From NCBI GenBank assembly GCA_000149265.1, contig CH003228.1:1647910-1711909 (forward strand): DNA of 64,000 nucleotides, in the 5' to 3' direction. The notes below the pieces were generated by a model. That model was given only the letters and a program-made list of their open reading frames with translations, made no database searches and had not been told where the DNA came from. Numbering within the stretch: position 1 is the stretch's first letter; the number at the start of each line of letters is the position of its first letter. This DNA comes from Ciona savignyi. Lineage: Eukaryota > Chordata > Ascidiacea > Phlebobranchia > Cionidae. The position numbers and the translations under genes were made by a program. Below are positions 11,196-22,794 of this stretch, piece after piece.

Positions 11196-14100
11196 TCAGA
11201 GTTCTTTTGAGACTGCGAAGCATTCTGTAAAAGTTTTTACCAATAAATCCTTTTTTAAAAAACACACTTTTATATTAGTATTCACCAGTCGGTGCTTTTG
11301 TAATTTTTTTGTCTTCTTCATGTACTGACACAACTCCACAATTGCAACTAAAGTTGCAATGACCAATCCACAAGCTAGCACACAGAAAACACCAGCGAAA
11401 TTTTCCAAGGTTAACTCGCTACTGAAATGGCAATAAAGTCATGAAATTATTTCCAAGATTCTTGAGACTTTTAGAATACCTAGAATGGCTTCGACTGCGA
11501 GTATGATCTATCGGGCACTTCCCCACACTTGTCCACCAGCGTTGTTTCAATCGAGTTATTTCTCCACTGTCTTGAAGCTGCAATATCCTAGATAAACAAA
11601 TAAATAAACATGGCGTTGTCAATCTGCAAAATGTAGCAGTTGTTTTGAATACCAATTCAAGTTCAAAATTAGTTGGTTGCAACCATATTTGGGATGCAGA
11701 ATTCTGTGCATATAAAACTGCTGATATAAACAAAAGGATTTAAAATAAAACCTTATATCCAAACCAACTTGTATACTTTAACAAACCATACTTTGTTGTC
11801 AAAAAAACAAATTTATAACACTAACAAAAAATCCATTGGTATCAAAGTTCTAAAATAACGAATAGTAATGTATGATTATGAAAATAAACATTAAAATGTA
11901 TTTACTTACGCCATTGACATAACTTCACGAATAGGGTTACCCTGTTCAACTGCAATCCCGTAACCTTTATCATATATTGAATCAGGGACAGTGGAAAATG
12001 AACACTGGGAGTCAGTAAGAATAAGATATTCAATGACAGCAACGTCCCACAAAAATGCATAGTTTTCTGTGACAAATAAAAGTATTTTATGTTTCGTGCT
12101 GAACTACTAAATGCAAACGCTTTAATTCTGGGAATTTAAATTGGTTTACTGGAAATGCTTAGTTATGGGATGTTCCCTTATTTGTATAGTTTATTATCTA
12201 GCATGTCGGATTGGAAGACAGAGGGTTATGTGAATAAAAAATACTGTCTGTCATTTATACGCAATACACAGCAACAGAAAAAATGTAAGTTAATTTTAGC
12301 TATTTGTGTTATATCGCTGTAAATGGAAAAATGGGAAAGAGTTATCATACAGGCAATCATCAGATTGTGCCACGTTACCAGAGCTACTGCAGTGTGTTGT
12401 GTACTATTCAGGAATGTCATCAATTTGTGATAACCCAATAATCCTATGGTTTTAGATGATGTCCACAAAGTGCATTACTCAACGACACAACTGAATAGCT
12501 TGTGGCCAGTTTTGCAACCCCTAAACTAAAAGGGACCTACCAAACCAATCTACTCGGCCGAACATCTCAAGCTGTAGGTATGCAGTATTCTGACAAATAC
12601 ATAAAGGATTCACATTCTAACCCAAAAACTCCTTTGCATGTGCAGTTAATTAATAGGATAATGCAAATAAGCAAAAATAAAATGTTATTTTTCCATTAGT
12701 GCATTGAGTGAATCTAAACATGGTGAAAATATATAAACAAGATCGGAAATGCACAGACCTTCTTTGACTCGCTGAATTCCTTCCTTCGGATCACTAACTG
12801 AGTTGTGTGATCCATTGACAACCTTCCACAATTGGGCGTACATCGACGTTAAGTCCTTTGTATCGGAACCTAACTCAGGATTGAAATAAAATATCAATAA
12901 AGAAGAATCTAAAAAGATACTGATGTTACAATACACCAGTTAACCCTACTGGAATTGCACCAAGTCGGTCAAGATCAAGAGGTCATGAGATCAAAACCAA
13001 CTGCTAACTAGGGCATTGGGCACTCATGTTTAACACACTGTGAAAACTTATTGTTACTTATCTATAAGTACAAGGTAATGTGATGATTGACTGTATTATA
13101 ATGCCCAAAAATATTATATAAGCAACTAGCTAATGGTTGGTTTTGATGACACTACCTTTCAGCTGATGGTGCTATCAAGTATCGAATGTTAATAAAATTG
13201 GTTTAAGTGGTCAAAATGGGGGCTTCTGGTCATAATTGCCAATCATTAAGATTAAACTATATATAGGGTTGTTTTCTGGATGCTGAGCACTAATCAGTAA
13301 TGGTTGTTGCATTTATCAAGTAGATCAAAATTACCTAAAAACAAGTGTCGTGTATGAGCTTCAATGACCAGACAGTACTAATGAAATTAAAAAATAGGTT
13401 ACATGTAACATTTGTATCCTGTTTCAATAATAAAAAAAACACTTTGAAAAACCCACCCTTTGTTCGGAGAAAATCAAAGATGCTGGTATCTAATGCTGTA
13501 CCATACACAAAGTCATTTTGCTTGGATAAGTCTCGGAACGACGTGATGTGGTTTTCCATTCTCGTTACCGTGAGGTGAGCCGCAAGGTTGGCAGTGTAGG
13601 AAGATATGATTATAAGAATAAAGAACCACCATACACCGGTCACAATCTGTGAGGATATTGTCACCAGGTTCATGTCTGTGCCTGCAGAAAATCATTGGAA
13701 TAAAATTAACAAAAATATTAACAAAATGGTGTTAACAAAAGAATCACCTGTAGTAACAGCATAATATAAATAAAGCCAGAAAGTAGGCTTAATTTTGTTA
13801 CGGTTAACTGCAGGCGGTTAGCTCCAGATTATAAAAGCATGTTGGATTCATCGAAAAGGTTGGGGGGTGGAAACCAGACAGTACAAATAATTAGTTTTTA
13901 TGTTGGAAAAGTGCAGTTCATTAAAAGGGCATCCATTACTTATAACTCAGTGAATTATTAAGGTGAATAGAAAATTATTGTGCATGCTTAAATGTTCTTA
14001 GGACAACCATAGTGACATACAAGCATATTCCATCCTAGCACAGCAAGCTACGCTATGCTTCATTATACATCACAATTTTTGGAGAACATTATTTTACCAA

Positions 14101-17100
14101 AGTTGGTGCTTACCTTGCTGCACCAGAGAGCTGTAGACGAACCAGAAGGTTCCATGGAGAGACATATCATGGTAAGGAGGACCAGGCATTTGTTTTGCAG
14201 ATACTCGGTTGAGCACATACAGTAAAATGGAGACAATAAATAGACCAGCCATAATCGCATACCAAACTGTGTTATCAAATGGATTCAGAAAAGCAAATAG
14301 GTTGGTCACTGCCTGTGGAATGTAAAGATTTGGATTTTATTTTCAAGACTGAATCCCCACATAAAAAAATAACTTACACTGCTTACAAAAAAGAGCAGGA
14401 AACAATTTGAATATTTTCAAGAAAACATCATCAATTTTGTGTTTGAAAGACAAAACACTAAACATACGCAAAAGAACGTAGGATAAATTAAAACATAAGC
14501 CAAAACTAATACCTTTGGTTTTTTCATGAGAATTCCAACAGCATAGTCCATGTATCGCTTGGTAAAATCAACTACTTTTTCTCTCTGTGGTGTGATTGTC
14601 ATAGCAGCAATTGCGAAATCAGCTTTCTGAAAGTAAATATTAGTAGGTTAGGGTAAAAAATAATATTATTAGTTCATAAAATACCAAAATTTATTGCGGT
14701 GTATTTTATATTATTAAGACGTTTCTGCTGTTATTCAACCTATTAACATAATCTACTGGGTAAAGTTGATGTTCATTAAAGACCTTTTTCAAAAGACAAA
14801 ACTGACTAACCAGCAACTAGCTTTGATTTCACACATTTTAGTTTGTCAGCTGCCGATTAAACGATAAAATGTTGAGTACGTGAGTAGCACTAGGTCTTCT
14901 TTGCAACGAGTTTAACTTTACCTTTGACACTACATCTCCAACAAGACCGTTCCATTTTCCATCTTTAAAGGCTCCGTATTTTCGATCAGCAACTTCGTAA
15001 ACCTCATAGCGAAAACCTATTCTCTCCGAAAGCATATGCAATAGATCAATGGAAAACCCAGAAAAGACCATGTGGCCATCTGAATCCCTTTGAACGAACA
15101 CAAAAGGTTCATCCTGCAAGTATAACAAATTTAGGTCCTGATGCAATTTGATATCAAAGAGAAAATAAAACCTTGTGTTGAATTAAACAATTTAACATAA
15201 TTCTTAAAACTAAATACACTTTCAAAAATAAAGTATACAAAGAACCTAGGATTATGTCTTGAAGAATTTATAAAATCCCATGAGACCGAATGAAAGATTT
15301 ATCTAGAAAAGAGTAAGTCCAACCGGTTAGTCTTGCGGTTAAGTGCGTCGCCCTACAGCCGAAGGATTGCAGGTACGAAACTGGTCGCTAACTAGTCGGT
15401 TGTGTCCTTGGGCAAGGCACTTAACGGACATTGCCTGAACCCAGCGGATTATTCGGTTCTACAAAATTGAAGGAATGTATGTATCATACACAAAACACTG
15501 CAATAATTCTGGTAACCCGGCGGTGGGCGTGAGGTGATCTGACAATTGCCTGTGTGTTAAGGGTACCTCTAAATACCACAGGACCGCTTGGAGCGCTTGG
15601 ATCACTTAGATTGCTATTGAAAGTAATTCTAACCCAGTATGGAAAGTAAGGCAGCTGCACACTCGAGTTTTTTTTTACTGAGCGTCTTTGCACACTTGGG
15701 TAATTTCACCAGATCGCGAACATAAATATCGTATAATTTCCACAAACCTGTAAACCTACCTCTGGACCTCGGGTAATTTACTGTCAGTACATTTTTTGTT
15801 ATTTAGCCGACCCTATGTTATGTAGATAGATATGTTAGCTGACGGACACGAAAGATTGAGGATAGAACAATGTTTTTTTAAGATTTTGGTAAAACAGTAA
15901 TAAAAAGGAGGTTGTGTGCACACTTGAAGTGTGCACGTTTGGACGTTTGCACACTGCACACGTAAATATTTGGCGCGTGCACACTCGAGATCTCGGCGAA
16001 AATTGACGTACTTTCCATACGAGATTCTAACTCTGTCCCAAACACTAATCTCAACCCCAGAACTAACTTTAACCCCAANNNNNNNNNNNNNNNNNNNNNN
16101 NNNNNNNNNNNNNNNNNNNNNNNNNNNNNNNNNNNNNNNNNNNNNNNNNNNNNNNNNNNNNNNNNNNNNNNNNNNNNNNNNNNNNNNNNNNNNNNNNNNN
16201 NNNNNNNNNNNNNNNNNNNNNNNNNNNNNNNNNNNNNNNNNNNNNNNNNNNNNNNNNNNNNNNNNNNNNNNNNNAGCCAACTAGGTAAGCGCGCAGTGGG
16301 CAAACGTCCAAGAGGGCACACTTCAAGTGTGCACAAAATCTCCTTTTTATTACTATTTTGTAAAAATGTTAAACAAACATATTATTGTATCCTAAATCTA
16401 TCGTGTCCATCAGCTAACATATCTATCTACGTAACAAAAGACATACTGACAGTAAATTACCCGAGGTCCAGAGGTAGGTTTACAGGTTTGTTGGAAATTA
16501 TACGATATTTATACTGCCAGCTCGCAAGCGTGTATGAAATTACCCAAGTGTGCAAAGACGCACTGGGAAAAAAAACTCGAGTGTGCAGCTGCCGTACTTT
16601 CCATACTGGTTAACATTAATATTATTGCTTTTGTAATTACAAAGTATAGTAAGCGATCCAAACGCTCCAAGCGATTTAAGCGCTCCATGCGATCCAAGTG
16701 GTCCAAGCGGTCCTGTAGTATTTAGAGGTACCGGTGTGTTAACCCCCTTGGTTTTCCCATTAATGGGAATAAACATGAATATCCTATACTGCCACCAACA
16801 TACTGCTATTATTACTATTATACGGTTAGGAATACCCATAACCTTCAATTTAACTAGTTTTCCTAGCACAAGGGGATATTCGTGTATAACTGAAAAACGC
16901 CTTTGCACAAACTTGCATTTTCGGGAAAACCGGAAGATTAGATATAAAAGAGAGCATAGAAATATTTCAAAAATTAGATTAGAATTGAATTACCACCATT
17001 TTGCTCTAATTAGTCTAATACGTCTGGATCAAATCTGATTAAAAGTTTAAACCACTTATGTTTAGTAGTATCTCCACAGGGAATTTCCCTAGAGCAGCCC

Positions 17101-20100
17101 AAAACAACCAACAAAAAGCAATAGCATTTCAGATGTCCAACATTTCTGCTTTAAAAAATGTAAAAAAATATTGCGAATATGACGTTTAAAAATACGCTAA
17201 AAAATTACCACATTTTGAAAAGTCAGTATTAAAATTTCTAAAATACCGCTTGATGACGTAGCTCACCACAAACTTCTAGTGGTGAGTATCAGACTGCATT
17301 GTACGGTCGTGTGGCCAAATGTTTAACGCGACCGATACATATACCGACTCTACACAAAAAAGTCCTAGTCACGAGCCCACCTTGGGTTTCGAAACTTGGC
17401 TCGGTAAAAAAAGCAGACTGCATTGCATTCTATATAAAATAACCTAAGATTTGATTTTTCCCGCCCAAGCTTTTGGTCAAAAGCCGTCTTATGATAATCG
17501 TGCAGACATCGACGATGTGGTTGGTGTAGAAGGAAATGAAAAATGTTGATGTTAAAAGTGAGTTGTTGATCTCGGTCGAAACTGTAGTGAATGGAATGTA
17601 ACTGGGGAGCTCCTTATTCGTTGTATATCCTTTCAGGCAGTAAAATCAGTCACAGCTCAAATCGATCTGTTAGTTTGTAGCATCTCGTATATATATATAT
17701 AATGTCTAATATATTTTATGTTTTAAATATTCTTTAGCGTTTGAGGTTTAACGACTGTTACGTGTTTTATTACTCTTTACGTAATAATCACCTTTTCTTT
17801 GGTTTAAATCGTTAACATAGTTTTTCCACCTAATTTCCCACAGGTAGTAAAACGTGCAGATGTGAAATGTCTCGCATGCAAACTTTTCGGACCTCTTAAA
17901 TGCCCTATATATTCTGGTAAATTTAAATGGTAAAAATATAAAATTGCATCAGACTATTTAACTTGCACCAAACCAAGTATAAATTGGATCAAAGATTACT
18001 TAAGTTTTAAACTTTACAAATCGTGGCTACTATATTAAATTAGTAGGCGTTTAGTGGAAAGTGCAATTATTGACTGTCAGCTGCGCAGCTCGCCAGAGGC
18101 CGTAATAAGACAGCCTTTTGCAGCAAACTTAACCAACGCCCCGATCAGGAAAACCCAAAAGAAAACCGCGAGCTGACAAGGTTATATGCCAGAGCGACAG
18201 ATCGTTAGCCGAAAGCTAGTGGCATCAAATCCAGTCGCTAGCTATTTGGTCATGTCCGTGTACAAGTCACTTTGCGGGCATTGCTTGGTCTCCGTGAATT
18301 AATATGTGGAATCAAAACTACAGCGGCTTCTTCAACATATTAATCTATCCTTGTTTTATAATGGCCTCGCAAGTGTGATTGCCGTTGTATAATTCAAACA
18401 GAATTGTCACTTCAATTCCAACAGGGAAAATAAACCAGAGATGATCGACTTACCTCCAACGTAGCCACTCTAAATGTCGTATTTATCCAGCGCGTTCCAT
18501 ACTCTCTCAACAAACTGGAATCACGATTAGACACAACGTGCCTTGTCTTCTCGGCAATGTGAACTTTCCGTGGTGCAGAAGTTCCACGATAAACGCCCGA
18601 CTCGTCTTTCTCTTGGCCCTCCGATTTAGCTTGTATTGACTCACACTGGATCTAATAAAAATGGGCCAGGATAAGTTTGAAACTCATGTATAGGTCTGTG
18701 GATTAATTATGTCTTATATGTGCATCATCTTGGACAGTTTAGTGTAAACCTACCAGTGTGAACTGTGAACAAATGTTCAAGTAAGCCTACTCTATTTGAG
18801 GTGTTTCGCAACACAATTATTAATTGCTTTCAATCACGTGCGTCGTACCCGGTTGCGCCCAATGCATTATTTATGTTGCAAAACCATTACACTACTAACC
18901 TGACCCTCTTCCGTGACGTCACAACAATCAAGCCCAGTTGTCCAGTTATCCGAAACTTCATAAATATAATATGGATTGTTGGATTCAACCGCTGTATCTG
19001 TAACAGTACGGGACGACTTTAAACCTGTGATTTAGAGATGTAAAATAACAGAGACAAAAAGGGAGTTTCTGCTTATATGGTGAAATACAATTATTAAAGT
19101 ATTGGAAATATTAAATTTACAGCATTTGTGCACGTTATAAATTTTACCAAGAATTTACCCGAGCGTCCAAGAATGTTTCTGCGCAATTCAGTAGCAAGCC
19201 AGAGATTAATTTGATCATCAGTCAAGCCTGGGCTGGAACATGTTCTGTTGGAAGTCATGGCCGATAAATCCATTCCAAGGGATCCAGCGCGAACAAACGA
19301 TGATTCGGTCGAAGCTAAAACCACTCTAACTTTGGACAGCAACGTCTAACAAATAAGATTAGTGAATTACAATCTCCGGGGATTGGCTGAAACTTGACAT
19401 TAATCCATGGCGTCAGTACATCGCTGACGCAAACTTAAAGCAGGTTACAAGTCGTGTTAGCGGTTCACCATATACACTAGCGATCTAATAATTTACATGC
19501 GCATGACGGCACCCAATGCCATTATACAAAACTTTTTAAATCAACAAACCACACGTACGGTCGTGTGGCCAAATGGTTAACGCAACCGATACATGTACCG
19601 ACTCTTTAACAAAAAACGGTCCTGGTGACGAGCCCATATTGGGTTCGGATCTGAGCACGGTAAAAAAATCAACAAACCAAAGAGACAAAAAGTTTACGTG
19701 ATAAAATGCTAACCTGAAGAAACGTCCCTTCGTTGACAATAGCTGGCACAGCAGGTCTTGCACCCGAAACCGTTATAACCGTGACTCCATTCCGAAACAA
19801 CATACTCTCAATGAAGTAACTAGTTCGCCAACCCTGCCATATTCATGCATATTAAAAAAGCATATTAATCCAATCAAGCTGTAAACTATTACAACTTAAA
19901 AACGATTGACTTACAACATCGATGATGTAATAGTGCACGTAAAAACTGAACGGCAATTGTGGAATCTAAAAAGGAGAAAATGTTGTGATGCATGAACATA
20001 CTACTAGCATAACCACTATGTTTGTTAAACAATAATTATACCACAAAGATTAGAAGCATTAGACTAAACTCCATAATAACGATATGACGGTTTTAGTTAT

Positions 20101-22794
20101 CAGTTTCGTTATTTTAAAAATCATTTTACCACGTTCAGTACTAGTTTTCGAACAGTATCCTCGTCGCCGAATATTACGAAAACGACGTCACGTGAATACG
20201 TTTGGTCGTCAGTAGCATCTTCATTCATTTCATGAATGTCTTTCTGTAAGAACAATAGTTTAGTTATAGAATCAATAATATTAATAAAATCCAAACAAGA
20301 AAAGAAGTTAAAACACGTCAGTATAAAAATTTAAAAAAATACAGAAAAGTGCCAGACGCCATCTAAAATCGAATTGTTGGTTAATTAACAATCGACTTCA
20401 CAATTAAAATTTAATTTAGTATGAAAAGACTTAGGAAAACTGTGTCGGTTATAAGAAAAAAATTCCAGGTAGGGAAACGAATACCACTATACATACAAGA
20501 TAAGTCGGTAAAAAAACATGCACGCAGCGTTAAATATCACGCCACGTAGTTTCATTAAAGTCAAACCATTGCATAATTGATCATTTCTCGTCCTAATGAT
20601 ACAGCCTCGCTGATGTCGATTTGACTTCCGTCCTCGGTGGTTGGAAGACGCTGAAGCGTAACTTTCCTCATTCGATTTTCAAGTTTTCCCATCATTCGAC
20701 TGATCGATTCAATGCCTGCAAAAATAGTGTCAAGTTTTGTTCGAGCTTGTAAATTGGATCCGGGTGAAATATGCTTTCCATGCTATTCTAAATTGTAGAA
20801 CATGACAATAACAGGTAATACAAAACAGTGAAATTGTAAACGTTTTTTTAAGTAAAAAAATTAACCTGTGCTTGAATCATAAACTATAATCATCTTTCTC
20901 CACGCCGCTTCTGAAAAAAACGAACTAAGAAGAGCATCGAGTCTTGGCGACCCCATGATTGTGTCGGCATTCGTAAGTTGAATGTTCCCACTTGTACTGT
21001 TAAACATCGACGTCTCATCTCTAAGAAAAAAATCGATTAACCCGTTTCCCAAACGGAAATATTAAAAGAGTGCTCTGAAGACGCAAATTTCCGCAGTGTC
21101 AAGCTCAGGTTAATTTAAGCGCGACTCGTAAATGCGAGAATCCCCGTTCCTACCTTCTGCATACCACACCGCAGTCAAAATAACCGCGAAGAGAAATCTC
21201 AAACATCGGGATTTTTAGCGCTGATGATAGGAACTGTAGAGATCTGGTGCAGCCACATCTTGAAAGAACGATGATGGTGGCAGGGGAGCGACCCATCATC
21301 TGACAAACTGGAAAGGATGAGGTAATTTAAAATAAAGATTAAGCCTAGTTCATTAACGCGATATGTGACATATTGCAAGCCGCCTTAGTTAATACTATAA
21401 ATTAATATGCTTGATACCTTTTCCAACAACATCCGAAGTGCTGTAGATATCCACAATTTCAGATGAGCTGTACATAAACGTTACTTCCGTTGTAGCCATA
21501 TCGTCAGAAAATACATTTTGCCACGCTTGTGCCATTATGCTGTCAACCATGTGGGGGTCTAAGCGCTCGTCAGATAAAACACCTGAAATAAAATATCAAA
21601 GAATAGTAAGATATGTGATAATCTTATTCATTCCGGGGCCGAAATCATAGGATAGTAAAGGTGCAGGTGTTCGGTCGAAAGTAGAAGTACTCGATCATAA
21701 TAAGCCTTAATTCAAAATTCACCCGACTTATTAGCGGGGTTGAGTCCTTGGCAAGACACCTACCGTTCTTTTATTTAGTAAATTGGAATGGATAGATCAA
21801 ACTTTTATATTATAGCGGGTAAACTGACGATAGCGACTGTCATTCTCTGACAAAAGGAGGTGTACCCTCAAATGGAAAAAGTGTTCCCTATAACAATTAT
21901 GTTCATCAGAACACCGTCACCGCTTAATTATAATAGCCATGATACTGTCTTTATAACATAAATTTTACTCTTTATTCAACCTTAGTAGTTTGTCCTATTT
22001 ACTAGCAATGTCAGATAAGCACATTTGACCACTTGGCCATAAACATTCAATATATAAGGGACCAAGGGTACAACCCAACTATATTAAATGTTTTACTGGT
22101 TGAAAAGTAGTGTATGTCATAAATTTTTATTGGCATAAACTAATGTCCAAGTTGTGTGATATTATCCAACTTCAAAAATCATATTAAACATGAATTAATA
22201 ATGTAAATGAAATGGTGTTCAATATACCCAGAAAATAATTTCCCATGTGGCTCATTAAATACTTCATCATTACAGCTCTATCAATCGTTCGCATCTCTGT
22301 AATTTTTTAATCTACCTATTCAACAGGCGTAATCCCATATATAACAGTGAGGCAGTGCAAATTCCCATGGGTATAGTGGGATTCTATATTTACCGGTGGT
22401 TTTCTGAGAAATAACATGCAACATAGGGATCGATGTATGAATTAATATGAACATTGCCAACATTGATAGTGGAGCCTATTTTTAGAAACTTACAAATTGT
22501 AGGCTCACCGCGGCGCAAGTATGCTCTAAATTGTTTGATTGTTAACATAATTCGTGAACAGTACGTTCGCGTGACCGAATGGTTAACGCGACCAGTATAC
22601 ATATAACAAATTATAAACAAAAAAATGGTCTTGGCAACGATCTCCTAATGAATATGAAACTAAGTCAGAAAAAAATGAAAGATCTTTTCTCCACGTTTAT
22701 GCTCACCTATAACCACAGGTTGCAGCGTGACGGTGCCTATTGACCGAACCGAGGATATTAGCAGCATGACATACTTCAATAAACCAAGCAGCAT
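11196..22794 (-). CDS. grid: Ionotropic glutamate receptor, delta type (GluD), complete
   Basis: Delta receptors are postsynaptic membrane proteins that bind D-serine or glycine and, in vertebrates, bridge to neurexin through cerebellins. Nineteen minus-strand exons keep phase: 22707-22794, 21418-21582, 21154-21307, 20866-21020, 20567-20715, 20130-20243, 19915-19965, 19714-19833, 19159-19345, 18900-19024, 18454-18651, 14922-15113, 14513-14626, 14114-14312, 13457-13681, 12759-12869, 11910-12066, 11480-11587 and 11196-11421. They encode 945 residues: signal peptide (1-18), amino-terminal domain to about 490, S1 (495-605), M1 (618-638), pore loop ending LVQQG (657-671), M3 (686-705) with SYTANLAA, S2, and M4 (880-904). 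[20 protein letters not shown] and SFRDLSKQ are delta-specific. Arg581 (TPQRE) and Asp790 (LWDVAV) match the ligand carboxylate and amine contacts. The tail is only about 40 residues and lacks the vertebrate PDZ-binding end. Confidence 0.93.
15318..15560 (+). mobile_element. SINE family A, left part, split by MULE insertion
   Basis: The tRNA-like head and body are intact (GGTTAAGTGCGTCGCC, ACGAAACTGGTCGC, GGACATTGCCTGAACCCAGC) and run up to GTGTGTTAA at 15552-15560. The tail of the same copy resumes at 16734 with GTGTGTTAACCCCCTTGG and ends near 16795. It lies in the intron between GluD exons 11 and 12. Confidence 0.7.
15561..16733. mobile_element. Mutator-like foldback element with nested inverted repeat and assembly gap
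   Basis: The ends read GGTACCTCTAAATAC and its inverse, followed by GACCGCTTGGA repeats as in the 7989 MITE. GTGTGTTAA flanks both sides (15552-15560 and 16734-16742), a 9-base target duplication made inside a SINE. Within it a second inverted repeat of about 280-300 bases runs from GGCAGCTGCACACTCGAG (near 15651) to its inverse near 16600, with matching words such as GTCCAGAGGTAGGTTTACAG. The loop carries CACACTTGAAGTGTG palindromes, a piece of MITE interior, and 196 undetermined bases. It carries no coding frame. Confidence 0.75.
16079..16274. other. Assembly gap (run of N)
   Basis: The bases are undetermined. The gap lies at the centre of a long inverted repeat, where palindromic DNA commonly defeats cloning or assembly. 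The true length may differ from the 196 bases shown. Confidence 0.95.
16734..16795 (+). mobile_element. SINE family A, tail fragment right of the MULE insertion
   Basis: The sequence CCCCCTTGGTTTTCCCATTA, ending ATATCCTATA, matches the tail of the copy at 8555-8855 and completes the copy interrupted at 15560. Confidence 0.65.
17301..17413 (+). mobile_element. tRNA-derived SINE, family B
   Basis: The sequence has an A-box-like TGGCCAAATG and a B-box-like GGTTTCGAAACT, and ends in GGCTCGGTAAAAAAAG. It is flanked by CAGACTGCATT at 17290-17300 and 17414-17424, an exact 11-base target-site duplication of a retroposed SINE. Confidence 0.75.
18184..18320 (+). mobile_element. SINE family A, diverged copy
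   Basis: The words GTTAGCCGAAAGCTAGTGG, AGTCGCTAGCTATTTGGTCA and CATTGCTTGG follow the family A order but with many changes. It is an old copy in a GluD intron. Confidence 0.45.
19552..19665 (+). mobile_element. tRNA-derived SINE, family B, with target-site duplication
   Basis: GGTCGTGTGGCCAAATGGTT and TTGGGTTCGGATCTGAGC keep the A and B promoter boxes. AAATCAACAAACCA occurs at 19538-19551 and 19666-19679, an exact 14-base duplication. It sits in the intron between GluD exons 8 and 9. Confidence 0.8.
22560..22676 (+). mobile_element. SINE family B, diverged copy
   Basis: GTACGTTCGCGTGACCGAAT, then GGTTAACGCGACC and a decayed 3' half (ATGGTCTTGGCAACGA) follow the family B order. It lies just downstream of GluD exon 1. 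Confidence 0.5.

Noticed and set aside
15813..16336. Long open frames across the run of N on both strands
   Set aside because: They are open only because undetermined bases translate as X; the sequence is an inverted-repeat transposon.
19555..19665. tRNA gene candidate (A box TGGCCAAATGG and B box GGTTCGA)
   Set aside because: The sequence recurs with flanking target duplications and an A-rich end and lacks a foldable acceptor stem, so it is a SINE.
21660..21790. Possible SINE family A copy in a GluD intron
   Set aside because: Only GGTCGAAAG and GAGTCCTTGGCAAG are shared; too diverged to claim.
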